In this document: piece after piece, positions 33,775 to 42,810 of the stretch | Layout of the letters: every line of letters begins with the position of its first letter | Position numbering within the stretch: position 1 is the first letter of the stretch | NCBI RefSeq assembly: GCF_014196635.1 | Contig: NZ_JACIEB010000001.1 | Location: 434,001 to 498,000, forward strand | From: Sphingobium fontiphilum | GTDB taxonomy: Bacteria; Pseudomonadota; Alphaproteobacteria; Sphingomonadales; Sphingomonadaceae | DNA length: 64,000 bases | Direction: 5' to 3' | Notes under the pieces: generated by a model | Database searches by the model: none | Told to the model about the DNA's origin: nothing | Seen by the model: only the letters and a program-made list of their open reading frames with translations | Position numbers and translations under genes: made by a program

Positions 33775-33863
33775 CGTCATGCCGGACTTGATCCGGCATC
33801 CCGCTTTCTTCCCGCGCGAGGGCGAACAAGAAGCGGGACCCCGGATCAAGTCCGGGGTGACGG
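33775..33863. repeat. Palindromic extragenic repeat (REP-like), second copy in bioB-pccA gap
   Basis: Arms CGTCATGCCGGACTTGATCC and GGATCAAGTCCGGGGTGACG flank a spacer with its own inverted CCCGCTTTCTT / AAGAAGCGGG. It is 13 bases beyond the bioB stop. It belongs to the same family as the copy at 47463-47543. Confidence 0.85.
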
Positions 33864-33876
33864 CGGTGGGCGTAGT

Positions 33877-34971
33877 TCACTCCGCCGCCTCCAGATGCCC
33901 GTGCGGCTGGGCCATCATCGGCGTCAGGCCGAGCTTGCCGAGCAGCAGCGCGTCCTTGTCGTCGCCCGCATTCGCCGCCGTCAGCAGCTTGTCGCCAGTG
34001 AAGATGCTGTTTGCACCGGCCATGAAGCACAGGGCCTGGCAGGCTTCGCTCATGCTCTCGCGGCCCGCGCTCAAGCGCACCATCGACTGCGGCATGACGA
34101 TCCGCGCGACGGCGACGGTGCGGACGAATTCCACCTCGTCGATCTTGGCGAGCGGCGTGTCCTTCAGCATGTCGCCCAGCACCGTGCCCTCGACCGGGAC
34201 GAGCGCGTTGATCGGCACGCTTTCGGGGTGCGGCATGGTGGCCAGCGCGTGGAGGAAGCCGATGCGGTCTTGCCGCGTCTCGCCCATGCCGACGATGCCG
34301 CCGCAGCACACGTTGATGCCCGCGTTGCGGACATTTTCCAGCGTCTCGATCCGGTCCTCAAACGTCCGCGTCGTAATGACGTTGGCGTAATTTTCCGGCG
34401 AGGTGTCGATATTGTGGTTGTAGTAATCCAGCCCCGCGTCTGCGAGCTGCCTGGCCTGCCCCTCGTCCAGCATGCCCAAGGTCATGCAGGTTTCCATGCC
34501 CATCGCGCGCACGCCCTGCACCATCGCGACCAGCTTGGGCATGTCTCTAGCCTTGGGGTTGCGCCAGGCCGCGCCCATGCAGAAGCGGCCCGATCCGTTG
34601 TCCTTGGCCTGCGCCGCCGCTTGCAGCACGGCCTGCACATCCATCAGCTTGGTGGCCTTGAGGCCGCTGTCCGCCTCGGTCGATTGCGAGCAATAGCCGC
34701 AATCCTCCGGGCAGGCGCCGGTCTTGATCGACAGCAGCGTGGAGAGCTGCACCTCATTACGCGGATGGTTCGCCCGGTGGATCGACTGCGCCTCGAACAT
34801 CAGGTCGTTGAAGGGCATGTCGAACAGCGCGGCGATTTCCTCGCGGGTCCAGTCGCACCGCGCGTCAGCGGTGTTCCCCTGCGAAAGCAGGGGTCCAGGA
34901 TGCCGGGCACTGCGTTTTGGGCCCTGGGCCCCTGCTTCCGCAGGAGCACCGATTATATTCAGCTCGGTCAA
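33877..34971 (-). CDS. bioB: Biotin synthase with a palindromic repeat read in frame at its N-terminus
   Basis: BioB is a radical-SAM enzyme that inserts sulfur into dethiobiotin. The conserved protein begins [19 protein letters not shown], followed by the 4Fe-4S motif CPEDCGYC and NHNIDTSPE. Between the best start and that region about 30 residues are encoded by a palindromic DNA repeat (34872-34950). The start chosen is TTG 34971, which overlaps the mutase stop as TTGA and is preceded by GGAGGA at good spacing; no ATG or GTG occurs later before the conserved domain. Its location in the propionyl-CoA block fits supply of biotin for PCC. Confidence 0.9.
   Translation of the reverse strand: MTELNIIGAPAEAGAQGPKRSARHPGPLLSQGNTADARCDWTREEIAALFDMPFNDLMFEAQSIHRANHPRNEVQLSTLLSIKTGACPEDCGYCSQSTEADSGLKATKLMDVQAVLQAAAQAKDNGSGRFCMGAAWRNPKARDMPKLVAMVQGVRAMGMETCMTLGMLDEGQARQLADAGLDYYNHNIDTSPENYANVITTRTFEDRIETLENVRNAGINVCCGGIVGMGETRQDRIGFLHALATMPHPESVPINALVPVEGTVLGDMLKDTPLAKIDEVEFVRTVAVARIVMPQSMVRLSAGRESMSEACQALCFMAGANSIFTGDKLLTAANAGDDKDALLLGKLGLTPMMAQPHGHLEAAE
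34872..34950. repeat. Palindromic repeat inserted within the bioB 5' coding region
   Basis: Arms CCCCTGCGAAAGCAGGGG and CCCCTGCTTCCGCAGGAG, extended by TCCAGG / CCTGGG, make a stem of about 24 base pairs with three mismatches, and each arm folds on itself. The element is read in frame as roughly [10 protein letters not shown]...[10 protein letters not shown] in BioB. Length and frame show no stop in that reading. Confidence 0.85.
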
Positions 34972-37136
34972 GCAGCTTCCTCCAGCCCGGCGGGGGGCAT
35001 GTTGTGGCCGAGGAGGCGCAGCACATCGGCGGCGCATTCCACGACATTGGAGCCGGGACCATAAATCCCCTGGACGCCCGCGTCACGCAGGTAGTCATAA
35101 TCCTGCGGCGGGATGACGCCGCCGGCGATGACCTTGATGTCGCTGCGACCAGCCGCTCGCAGCTTCTGGATCAGTTCCGGGATCAGCGTCTTGTGCCCGG
35201 CGGCGAGCGACGATGCGCCGACCACATCGACGCCGTTGTCCAGCGCCAGCACGACGGTTTCCTCCGGCGTCTGGAACAGCGGCCCCGACACCACGTCGAA
35301 ACCCATATCCCCAAAGGCGGAGGCGATGACGTTGGCGCCCCGGTCGTGCCCGTCCTGCCCCATCTTGGCGACGAGCAGTTTGGGCTTGCGACCGAGGCGC
35401 CGTTCGACGGCCTGCACGCCGTCGAGAACCTGTTGCCAGCGGCTGTCGCCTTCATAGGGCGCGGCATAGACGCCCTTCACCGGTGTCGGCTGCGTGCCGT
35501 AGCGGTCAAAGCTCTCCTCCATCGCGGCGGAGATTTCGCCCAGCGTCGCGCGGGCGCGCGCAGCCTCCACCGCATGGGCAAGAAGGTTGGATTCGATCGA
35601 CTGCGGCGCGGCGGCGGCATCGCGCAGCGCCTGCAACGCCCGCTGGCACGCGTCTTCGTCGCGCTCGGCCTTCACCTTGTTGATGCGGGCGATCTGCGCC
35701 TCGCGCACCTTGGCGTTGTCGACCTCCAGCGTTTCCAGCAGGTCTTCGTTCGCCAGGCGATATTTGTTGACGCCGACAATCACGTCGTCGCCCCGGTCGA
35801 CGCGCGCCTGACGCGCGGCGGCGGCGGTTTCGATCATCGCCTTGGGCCAGCCGGCCGCCACGGCTTTCGCCATGCCGCCTTCGGCTTCCACCCGGTCGAT
35901 GATCTCCTGCGCGGCGTCGACCAGTTGCTGGGTCAGCGCCTCGACATAATAGGAGCCGCCAAGGGGATCGACCACCTTGGTCATGCCGGTTTCTTCCTGG
36001 ATCACGATCTGCGTGTTGCGCGCGATCCGGGCGGAAAAATCGGTGGGCAGCGCGATGGCTTCATCGAGCGCGTTGGTGTGCAGCGACTGGGTGCCGCCCA
36101 GCATCGCCGCCATCGCCTCGATCGTGGTGCGCATGACGTTGTTGTAAGGATCCTGCTCCGTCAGCGAGACGCCCGACGTCTGGCAGTGGGTGCGCAACAT
36201 CTTCGACCGTTCGTCCTTCGCGCCCAGCTTCGTCATGGCGCGGTGCCAAAGAACGCGGGCGGCGCGCAGCTTGGCGATTTCCATGAAGAAATTCATGCCG
36301 ATAGCGAAGAAGAAGGACAGGCGACCGGCGAATTTGTCGATGTCGAGGCCGCTGGCCACGCCGTACTTCACATATTCAATGCCGTCCGCGATGGTGAAGG
36401 CCAGTTCCTGCACCTGCGTCGCGCCGGCTTCCTGCATATGATAGCCGGAAATGGAGATGCTGTTGAACTTGGGCATCTCGCGGCTGGTATAGCCGAAAAT
36501 GTCGGAAATGATCCGCATCGAGGGTTCGGGCGGGTAGATATAGGTGTTGCGGACCATGAACTCCTTCAGAATGTCGTTCTGGATGGTCCCGTCGAGCAAT
36601 TTGCGCTCAACCCCCTGCTCCTCGCCCGCGACGATGAAGAAAGCGAGGATCGGGATCACCGCGCCGTTCATCGTCATGGAAACCGACATCTGGTCGAGCG
36701 GGATGCCGTCGAACAGGATCTTCATGTCGTCGATCGTGTCGATGGCCACGCCCGCCTTGCCGACGTCGCCGGTGACGCGCGGATGGTCGCTGTCATAGCC
36801 GCGATGGGTGGCGAGATCGAAGGCCACGGAGAGCCCCTTCTGCCCCGCCGCCAGATTGCGGCGATAGAAAGCGTTGGATTCCTCGGCCGTCGAAAAGCCC
36901 GCATATTGGCGGATGGTCCAGGGACGCCCGGCATACATCGAGGCGCGCACGCCGCGCGTAAACGGCGCGAAGCCGGGCAGGCCAGGATCGACCGTCACGT
37001 CCTGCGCGGTGTAGAGCGGCTTGACCGTGATCCCCTCGGGGGTCTCCCAGTTCAGATCCTTGCCCTTCACTTCCTTGGCGGCGGCGGCGGCCCATGCGTC
37101 CAGCGTTGGTCCGGCCTTGTTCGCGTCGTCGGTCAT
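34968..37136 (-). CDS. scpA: Methylmalonyl-CoA mutase (single-chain, adenosylcobalamin-dependent)
   Basis: It isomerises methylmalonyl-CoA to succinyl-CoA. The 722-residue protein has the catalytic TIM barrel ([38 protein letters not shown]) and a C-terminal cobalamin-binding domain with DGHDRG (His is the lower axial ligand), [10 protein letters not shown] and VIAGGVIP. The length matches the fused, homodimeric McmA/ScpA form. Its stop overlaps the bioB TTG. A long palindrome separates it from the epimerase gene upstream. Confidence 0.95.
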   Translation of the reverse strand: MTDDANKAGPTLDAWAAAAAKEVKGKDLNWETPEGITVKPLYTAQDVTVDPGLPGFAPFTRGVRASMYAGRPWTIRQYAGFSTAEESNAFYRRNLAAGQKGLSVAFDLATHRGYDSDHPRVTGDVGKAGVAIDTIDDMKILFDGIPLDQMSVSMTMNGAVIPILAFFIVAGEEQGVERKLLDGTIQNDILKEFMVRNTYIYPPEPSMRIISDIFGYTSREMPKFNSISISGYHMQEAGATQVQELAFTIADGIEYVKYGVASGLDIDKFAGRLSFFFAIGMNFFMEIAKLRAARVLWHRAMTKLGAKDERSKMLRTHCQTSGVSLTEQDPYNNVMRTTIEAMAAMLGGTQSLHTNALDEAIALPTDFSARIARNTQIVIQEETGMTKVVDPLGGSYYVEALTQQLVDAAQEIIDRVEAEGGMAKAVAAGWPKAMIETAAAARQARVDRGDDVIVGVNKYRLANEDLLETLEVDNAKVREAQIARINKVKAERDEDACQRALQALRDAAAAPQSIESNLLAHAVEAARARATLGEISAAMEESFDRYGTQPTPVKGVYAAPYEGDSRWQQVLDGVQAVERRLGRKPKLLVAKMGQDGHDRGANVIASAFGDMGFDVVSGPLFQTPEETVVLALDNGVDVVGASSLAAGHKTLIPELIQKLRAAGRSDIKVIAGGVIPPQDYDYLRDAGVQGIYGPGSNVVECAADVLRLLGHNMPPAGLEEAA

Positions 37137-37166
37137 CGTCTTGCTCTACCTACCCTAAATCCAAAT

Positions 37167-37280
37167 CCGTTCGCCCTGAGTAGAGGCTGAGCTTGTCGAA
37201 GCCTCGTATCGAAGGGTCTGCGCGCCACTGTCCTTCGATACGCCACTTCGACAAGCTCAGTGGCTACTCAGGACGAACGG
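37167..37280. repeat. Palindromic extragenic repeat between the epimerase and mutase genes
   Basis: Nested inverted arms CCGTTCGCCCTGAGTAG / CTACTCAGGACGAACGG, CTGAGCTTGTCGAAG / CTTCGACAAGCTCAG and CGTATCGAAGG / CCTTCGATACG would form one long cruciform. It fills nearly all of the 149-base gap in the operon. Confidence 0.88.
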
Positions 37281-37285
37281 TGATT

Positions 37286-37729
37286 TTAATGCCCCGCACC
37301 ACTCTTCGGCGTTTCCATGATCTCCGTCAGCACCCCGTTCATGTCCTTGGGGTGGACGAAGAAGATCAGCGTGCCGTGCGCGCCGATGCGCGGTTCGCCC
37401 AGCACCTTCTTGCCCAGACCCTCGAACCAGGCCTTGGCTTCGTGAATGTCGGGCACTTCATAGCACATATGGTGCTGGCCGCCCGCCGGGTTTTTGGCGA
37501 TGAAGCCATGGATCGGGCTGTTTTCACCCAGCGGCTCGATCAGTTCGATCTGCGTGCCATTGGTGCCGTTCTCGCCCGGCGTGTCGACGAAGCACACCCT
37601 CACCCCTTGGGCGGGCAGGTCGAACGGCTCGCAAATCTTCGTCGCGCCCATGACATCGCGATAATAGGCGATGCTGGCCTCCATCGAGGGAGTCGCGACG
37701 CCGATGTGGTTGAGGCGCCCCAGCTTCAT
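37286..37729 (-). CDS. mce: Methylmalonyl-CoA epimerase
   Basis: It epimerises (S)- to (R)-methylmalonyl-CoA, linking PCC to the mutase. The 147-residue VOC-fold protein starts KLGRLNHIGVATPSMEASIAYYRDVMGA; metal-binding His in LNHIGVA and in GQHHMCYEV, and acidic residues in QIELIEPLG and the C-terminal FFVHPKDMNGVLTEIME agree with the family. ATG 37729 overlaps the thiolase stop by four bases. Confidence 0.93.
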   Translation of the reverse strand: MKLGRLNHIGVATPSMEASIAYYRDVMGATKICEPFDLPAQGVRVCFVDTPGENGTNGTQIELIEPLGENSPIHGFIAKNPAGGQHHMCYEVPDIHEAKAWFEGLGKKVLGEPRIGAHGTLIFFVHPKDMNGVLTEIMETPKSGAGH

Positions 37730-38907
37730 GCGACGTTCTCGATAACCATGGCGATGCCCTGCCCGCCGCCGATGCACATGGTGATGAGGGCATATTTGCC
37801 GCCCGTGCGCTTGAGCTCATAGGCGGCCTTGATCGTCAATATGCCCCCGGTCGCGCCGATGGGGTGGCCCAGCGAAATGCCCGAACCATTGGGGTTGGTC
37901 CTGGCCGGATCGAACCCCAGTTCCTTCGCAACGCCACAAGCCTGCGCGGCAAAGGCTTCATTGGCCTCGATCACGTCCATCTGGTCGAGGGTCAGCCCGG
38001 CGCGCTCCAGCGCGATGGGAACCGCCTTCACCGGCCCCAGCCCCATAACCGACGGTTCGACCCCGGCATGGCCCCAGGCCAGGATTTTCGCCATCGGCTT
38101 CAATCCCTTGTCCGCCACCGCCTTGGCGCTGGCCAGGACGACGACGCTCGCGCCATCGTTGATGCCCGAAGCGTTGCCGGCCGTCACCGTGCCGTCCTTC
38201 TTGAACACGGGGCGAAGCGACGCCATCGATTCCAGCGAGGCGTCGGCGCGGACATGCTCGTCGGTATCGAAAATGGTCACGCCCTTGCGGGTCTTGACCT
38301 CGACCGGAACGATCTGCTCCTTGAAATAGCCGGCCGCGATGGCGGCGGCGGCGCGGCGATGGCTTTCCACCGCCGCCGCATCCTGATCTTCACGGCTGAT
38401 CGCGCACAGCGCGGCCACATTTTCGGCCGTGACGCCCATGTGATAATTTTCAAACGGATCCTGCAACGCGCCCAGCATCGCGTCCATCATCACGATGTCG
38501 CCCATCTTCTGGCCGTTGCGCGCGCTCAACACCATGTGCGGGGCATTGGACATGGACTCCGCGCCACCGGCGACAGCGATGTCGTTTTCGCCCAAGGCAA
38601 TGGCCTGCGCCGCCGAAATGATCGCCTGAAGGCCAGAACCGCACAGCCGGTTGACGTTCATCGCCGGCGTCGCGATCGGCACGCCCGCGTTCACCGCGGC
38701 CACGCGGCTGACATAGGCGTCCTTCGGCTGGGTCGGCACGACGGTGCCGATCACCACATTCTGCACATCGTCAGGCGCAATGCCGGCGCGGGCGATCGCT
38801 TCCTTGATGACGATCGCGCCCAGCTCCGCCGGGCGAAAAGACGCCAGCGAACCGCCGAAAGAGCCGATGGCGGTGCGCGCGCCGCTCACAATGAAAATAT
38901 CGTTCAT
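37726..38907 (-). CDS. Acetyl-CoA C-acyltransferase (thiolase) in the propionyl-CoA operon
   Basis: This 393-residue thiolase has the active-site Cys in NVNRLCGSGLQA (about residue 89), His in GHPIGATGG, and second Cys in TMCIGGGQG. It probably degrades or builds short acyl-CoAs; beside pccB and the epimerase it may release propionyl-CoA from 3-oxovaleryl-CoA or related intermediates (inference). The ATG at 38907 has AGGA nine bases upstream; the in-frame ATG at 38916 abuts that site and is less likely. Confidence 0.88.
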   Translation of the reverse strand: MNDIFIVSGARTAIGSFGGSLASFRPAELGAIVIKEAIARAGIAPDDVQNVVIGTVVPTQPKDAYVSRVAAVNAGVPIATPAMNVNRLCGSGLQAIISAAQAIALGENDIAVAGGAESMSNAPHMVLSARNGQKMGDIVMMDAMLGALQDPFENYHMGVTAENVAALCAISREDQDAAAVESHRRAAAAIAAGYFKEQIVPVEVKTRKGVTIFDTDEHVRADASLESMASLRPVFKKDGTVTAGNASGINDGASVVVLASAKAVADKGLKPMAKILAWGHAGVEPSVMGLGPVKAVPIALERAGLTLDQMDVIEANEAFAAQACGVAKELGFDPARTNPNGSGISLGHPIGATGGILTIKAAYELKRTGGKYALITMCIGGGQGIAMVIENVA

Positions 38908-38945
38908 ATCCGTCATTCCTGATAACCCTGGAAAAAGCCGATCCG

Positions 38946-40478
38946 TCAGAGCGGAATATTATCGTGCTTCTTCCAGGGATTTTCCAACTGCTTGTTCCGC
39001 AGCTTGCGCAGGCCCAGCGCAATCCGCTTGCGAGTCGAATGGGGCTGGATCACCTCGTCGATGAAGCCCTTGCTCGCCGCAACGAACGGGTTGGCGAAAC
39101 GGTCTTCATATTCCTTGGTCTTTTCGGCGATTTCCTCGGGCGTCTTGCCACGGAAGATGATCTCCACCGCACCCTTCGCGCCCATCACCGCGATTTCGGC
39201 GGTCGGCCAGGCATAGTTGAGGTCGCCGCGCAGATGCTTGGAGGACATGACGTCATAGGCGCCGCCATAGGCCTTGCGCGTGATGACGGTGATCTTGGGA
39301 ACGGTCGCCTCGGCATAGGCGAAGAGCAGCTTGGCCCCGTGCTTGATGATGCCGTTCAGTTCCTGCGCGGTGCCGGGCAGGAAGCCCGGCACGTCGACAA
39401 AAGTGACGATCGGAATTTCGAAAGCGTCGCAGAAGCGGACGAAACGCCCGGCCTTCTTGGACGAATTGATGTCCAGAACACCGGCCAGCACCATCGGCTG
39501 ATTGGCGATGATGCCCACCGTCTTGCCTTCGACACGGCCGAAACCGCAAATGATGTTGCCGGCATGGGCGGGCTGAACTTCAAAGAAATCGCCTTCGTCG
39601 ACAACCTTGCGGATCAGCTCGTGCATGTCATAGGGCTGGTTCGCGTTGGCCGGGATCAGCGTGTCGAGGCTCTCATCCATACGATCCCAAGGATCGGCGC
39701 TGGGACGCTCGGGCACCGGCTCGCGATTATTGGCAGGCAGGAAGTCGACAAAATCGCGGGTCGCGAGCAACGCTTCGAGGTCGTTTTCGAACGCTACATC
39801 GGCGACGCCCGACTTGCTGGTGTGGGTCACCGCGCCGCCCAACTCTTCCTGCGTCACGACCTCGTTGGTGACGGTCTTCACCACGTCCGGACCGGTCACG
39901 AACATGAAGCTCGAATCCTTCACCATGAAGATGAAGTCGGTCATCGCGGGCGAATAGACAGCGCCGCCCGCGCACGGCCCCATGATCAGGCTGATCTGCG
40001 GCACCACGCCGCTGGCCAGCACGTTGCGCTGGAAGATTTCGGCATAACCGCCCAGCGACGCCACGCCTTCCTGAATGCGCGCGCCGCCCGAGTCATTGAG
40101 GCCGATCACGGGCGCGCCAACCTTCAGCGCCATGTCCATGATCTTGCAGATCTTCATGGCGTGCCGCTCCGACACCGCGCCGCCATAAACGGTAAAGTCC
40201 TGGCTGAAGACAAACACCAGGCGACCATTGATGGTGCCCGAACCGGTAACGACGCCATCGCCCGGGATATGCTGCTCATCCATGCCAAAGTCGATGCAGT
40301 TATGCTCGACATACATGTCGATTTCTTCGAAGCTGCCTTCATCCAGCAGAACGTCCAGACGCTCGCGCGCGGTCAGCTTGCCCTTGCCGTGCTGGGCGTC
40401 GATGCGCCGCTGGCCGCCGCCCAGACGCGCGGCGTTGCGCTTTGCTTCGAGCTTTTCGATGATGGCGAGCTTGGACAT
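38946..40478 (-). CDS. pccB: Propionyl-CoA carboxylase beta subunit
   Basis: Carboxyltransferase subunit of PCC. The 510-residue protein contains the N-terminal [59 protein letters not shown], and the C-terminal [14 protein letters not shown] and [21 protein letters not shown], as in family members. ATG 40478 has GGAGAG nine bases upstream; the open frame extends to 40580 through the operator region, which is not coding. It is first in the minus-strand propionyl-CoA block. Confidence 0.95.
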   Translation of the reverse strand: MSKLAIIEKLEAKRNAARLGGGQRRIDAQHGKGKLTARERLDVLLDEGSFEEIDMYVEHNCIDFGMDEQHIPGDGVVTGSGTINGRLVFVFSQDFTVYGGAVSERHAMKICKIMDMALKVGAPVIGLNDSGGARIQEGVASLGGYAEIFQRNVLASGVVPQISLIMGPCAGGAVYSPAMTDFIFMVKDSSFMFVTGPDVVKTVTNEVVTQEELGGAVTHTSKSGVADVAFENDLEALLATRDFVDFLPANNREPVPERPSADPWDRMDESLDTLIPANANQPYDMHELIRKVVDEGDFFEVQPAHAGNIICGFGRVEGKTVGIIANQPMVLAGVLDINSSKKAGRFVRFCDAFEIPIVTFVDVPGFLPGTAQELNGIIKHGAKLLFAYAEATVPKITVITRKAYGGAYDVMSSKHLRGDLNYAWPTAEIAVMGAKGAVEIIFRGKTPEEIAEKTKEYEDRFANPFVAASKGFIDEVIQPHSTRKRIALGLRKLRNKQLENPWKKHDNIPL

Positions 40479-40544
40479 AAGCAGCATCTCTCCGGGTATG
40501 CACACAGGAAATTTTGGATGATGCCCCTTTCCAATCTTTCGCTG

Positions 40545-40576
40545 TTTGCGCAAATGCAAATTTGCAAATTTGCAAA
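40545..40576. promoter_or_regulatory. Tandem TTTGCAAA operator for the ScfR/PccR-type regulator
   Basis: Two directly abutting TTTGCAAA octamers (40561-40568 and 40569-40576) follow a half-matching TTTGCGCAAATGCAAA (40545-40560). They lie in the 125-base gap between the divergent pccB and regulator genes. Known PccR in Rhodobacter sphaeroides recognises a TTTGCAAA repeat near pccB. The tandem spacing here is tighter than the spaced repeat I recall. Confidence 0.75.
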
Positions 40577-40603
40577 TCACGATTTCGCAACTATGGTGCC
40601 GCC

Positions 40604-42019
40604 ATGGCGCGTGGCAACCGAATATTCGCCGGCCCCCGGCTCCGTCAACTTCGCCTCGATCACCGCATGGATCAGGCGACGATGGCGCTGGCTCTGGGCA
40701 TTTCCGTATCCTATCTGTCGCAATTGGAGAATGACGACCGGCCGCTCACCGCGAAGGTGAAGGCCGCCCTCGCCAACGCCTTTCCGGTGGATTGGGCGAG
40801 TTTCGACAGCCGCGAGGATGAGCAGCTTCTGGGCGCCTTCGCCTTCGCCCTGTCGCACCCCGAACTGCCTGGCGCCGCGCTGGAGCCGGAACGGATCGAG
40901 AAGCTCCACCTTCAATTTCCCGAATTCGCGGCGCGCTATGTCGATCTTTATAACGCCCATATGCGCGCCAACGAGCGGATCGCGATGATCGAGGAAGCCA
41001 TCGCCAACGACCATGAGGTGCAGGCCCGCCTGCCTTGGGAAGCGGCCCGCGACTGGTTTCATGAGGCGGGCAATTATGTCCACGCCATCGACTGCCTGGC
41101 CGAAGACATGGCGGCCAGCTTCACCGCCGGGCAGGTTCTGGATGAAGGTATGCTGGTCGAGGCGCTGGCGCGCCGCCATGGCATCACCACCCTGATCGAA
41201 GATACGCCGGACTCTTCGCTGCGTTCCTATGCCAGCGGCGACCGGACATTGTTCATCAACGCGGCGCTGCCGACGGAAAGCCGCAAGTTCATGCTGGCCC
41301 ACCAGTTGATGATGCTCGAAGGACAGGCGGTCATCGCCGATGTGGTGCGGCGGGCCGCCATGCCGGTGCCGGGGGCGGATCGCCTGCTCACCGTCGGCCT
41401 GGGCAATTACGCCGCGGGGGCGCTGTTGATGCCCTACGCCCCGTTTCGCGAATCTGCGCGGGAGGTAAGGCACGACATCGACCGGCTGGCCCGGCGATTC
41501 GGCGTCAGCTTCGAACAGGCCTGTCACCGCCTGTCCACGCTCCAGCGCCCCGGCCTGCGCGGTATCCCCTTCTTCTTCTGCCGGGTCGACATGGCGGGCA
41601 ACATCACCAAGCGGCATAGCGCCACCCGTCTGCAATTCGCCCGTTTCGGCGGCGCCTGCCCGCTGTGGAACGTCCATGAAGCGGTGGCCGTTCCCGACCG
41701 GATCAACGTGCAACTGGGCGAAACGCCGGACGGCGTCCGCTATGTCTCGATGGCCAAGGGACTGGTGAAGCCGTCGGGCAGCTATTCGCGCACCCCCCGC
41801 CGTTTCGCCGTTGTGCTGGGCTGCGAAGTCGCCCATGCGGCGAACTTCGTCTATGCCGACGGGCTGCGGCTGGAGGATGAGGGGGCAGCGACGCCGATCG
41901 GCATCACCTGCCGCCTCTGTTCGCGCCAGAGTTGCGACCAGCGCGCCTTCCCGCCCGCCGACCGGCCTATTCACGTTGACCCCGACAATCGCCAGATCGT
42001 GCCCTACTGGATCGGCTGA
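40604..42019 (+). CDS. pccR: Short-chain fatty acyl-CoA regulator (ScfR/PccR family)
   Basis: This 471-residue transcription factor has an N-terminal XRE helix-turn-helix ([31 protein letters not shown], about residues 12-42), a middle ImmA/IrrE-like region whose peptidase motif has decayed ([13 protein letters not shown] instead of HExxH), and a C-terminal DUF2083 region with [11 protein letters not shown] and a Cys cluster in [18 protein letters not shown]. This arrangement is that of ScfR regulators that sense acyl-CoA. Divergence from pccB and the TTTGCAAA sites point to control of propionyl-CoA use. Start ATG 40604 immediately precedes the conserved domain. Confidence 0.9.
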   Translation: MARGNRIFAGPRLRQLRLDHRMDQATMALALGISVSYLSQLENDDRPLTAKVKAALANAFPVDWASFDSREDEQLLGAFAFALSHPELPGAALEPERIEKLHLQFPEFAARYVDLYNAHMRANERIAMIEEAIANDHEVQARLPWEAARDWFHEAGNYVHAIDCLAEDMAASFTAGQVLDEGMLVEALARRHGITTLIEDTPDSSLRSYASGDRTLFINAALPTESRKFMLAHQLMMLEGQAVIADVVRRAAMPVPGADRLLTVGLGNYAAGALLMPYAPFRESAREVRHDIDRLARRFGVSFEQACHRLSTLQRPGLRGIPFFFCRVDMAGNITKRHSATRLQFARFGGACPLWNVHEAVAVPDRINVQLGETPDGVRYVSMAKGLVKPSGSYSRTPRRFAVVLGCEVAHAANFVYADGLRLEDEGAATPIGITCRLCSRQSCDQRAFPPADRPIHVDPDNRQIVPYWIG

Positions 42020-42080
42020 GCGGCCCACCCTGCGGGAAATGGCCCTGCCGCTCGTTGGTGCCGGGCGTATGATGTCAGCC

Positions 42081-42806
42081 ATGGTTCAGGACACACGCCC
42101 ATCGTCTGCTGCCGAGGCGCTCCACCATGCGATGATGGACCGGGGCTTTGCGCGGCTGCCGGGCGCGAACACCCTGATGTTGCTGGAAGGTGCGGCGAGC
42201 CAATGGGCCGATTTCGCGCAAAGCTGGGACCGGCTTGGTCCCGACCTCTACATGGCCGATGGCGGTCGCTATCGGCGGCGGCGCCACGCCGCTTTCACCT
42301 GTGAGCAGGGGCGTTTCATCCGCAAGCCGCATCAGCCCCATTATCAGAGCCGCGACTACAATCCCCTGAATGGCGATGTGCAACGCTGGTTCGATCCGGT
42401 CGAACAATCGACGGTGGAAAATGGCGTGATGCCCGCCTTGATGAAACTGTGCGCGCGTGTTTTCGATCCCGACCGCTCCAGCCGCTGGCATGTCGAGGCG
42501 CACCAGTTCCGGATCGAGGCGCAGGCCGGCGCCGCAGGCCGCCCCACGCCGGAGGGTATGCACCGCGACGGCGTCGACCATGTGTTCGTCATGCTGGTCG
42601 AGCGCCGCAATGTCCGCGAAGGCGTCACCCGCATCGGGGCGCCGGACGGCGCGCCGATGGGCGAATTCACCCTCACGCAACCGGGCGACGCCATGTTCAT
42701 CGACGACCATCGCATCATGCACGGCGTCACCGAAATCCACCCCATTGATCAGGCCCGCCCCGCATGGCGGGACGCGCTGGTCATCACCTTCGCGGCGGAA
42801 CGCTGA
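42081..42806 (+). CDS. 2-oxoglutarate/Fe(II)-dependent oxygenase family protein (PF10014-like)
   Basis: This 241-residue protein has features of the 2OG-Fe_Oxy_2 family: RRRHAAFTCEQG, PHYQSRDYNPLNGDVQRWFDPV, the metal-binding H-x-D in GMHRDGVDHVFVMLVERRNVREG and the distal His in DDHRIMHGVTEI. Members hydroxylate amino acids or biofilm-related substrates; the substrate here is unknown. Starts at 42039, 42069 and 42072 are in frame too. It follows the pcc regulator by about 60 bases, possibly cotranscribed. Confidence 0.75.
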   Translation: MVQDTRPSSAAEALHHAMMDRGFARLPGANTLMLLEGAASQWADFAQSWDRLGPDLYMADGGRYRRRRHAAFTCEQGRFIRKPHQPHYQSRDYNPLNGDVQRWFDPVEQSTVENGVMPALMKLCARVFDPDRSSRWHVEAHQFRIEAQAGAAGRPTPEGMHRDGVDHVFVMLVERRNVREGVTRIGAPDGAPMGEFTLTQPGDAMFIDDHRIMHGVTEIHPIDQARPAWRDALVITFAAER

Positions 42807-42810
42807 ACGC

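Noticed and set aside
34917..37190. 757-codon plus-strand frame opposite methylmalonyl-CoA mutase
   Set aside because: Mirror of a well-conserved gene; His/Arg/Gly-rich translation without a fold signature.
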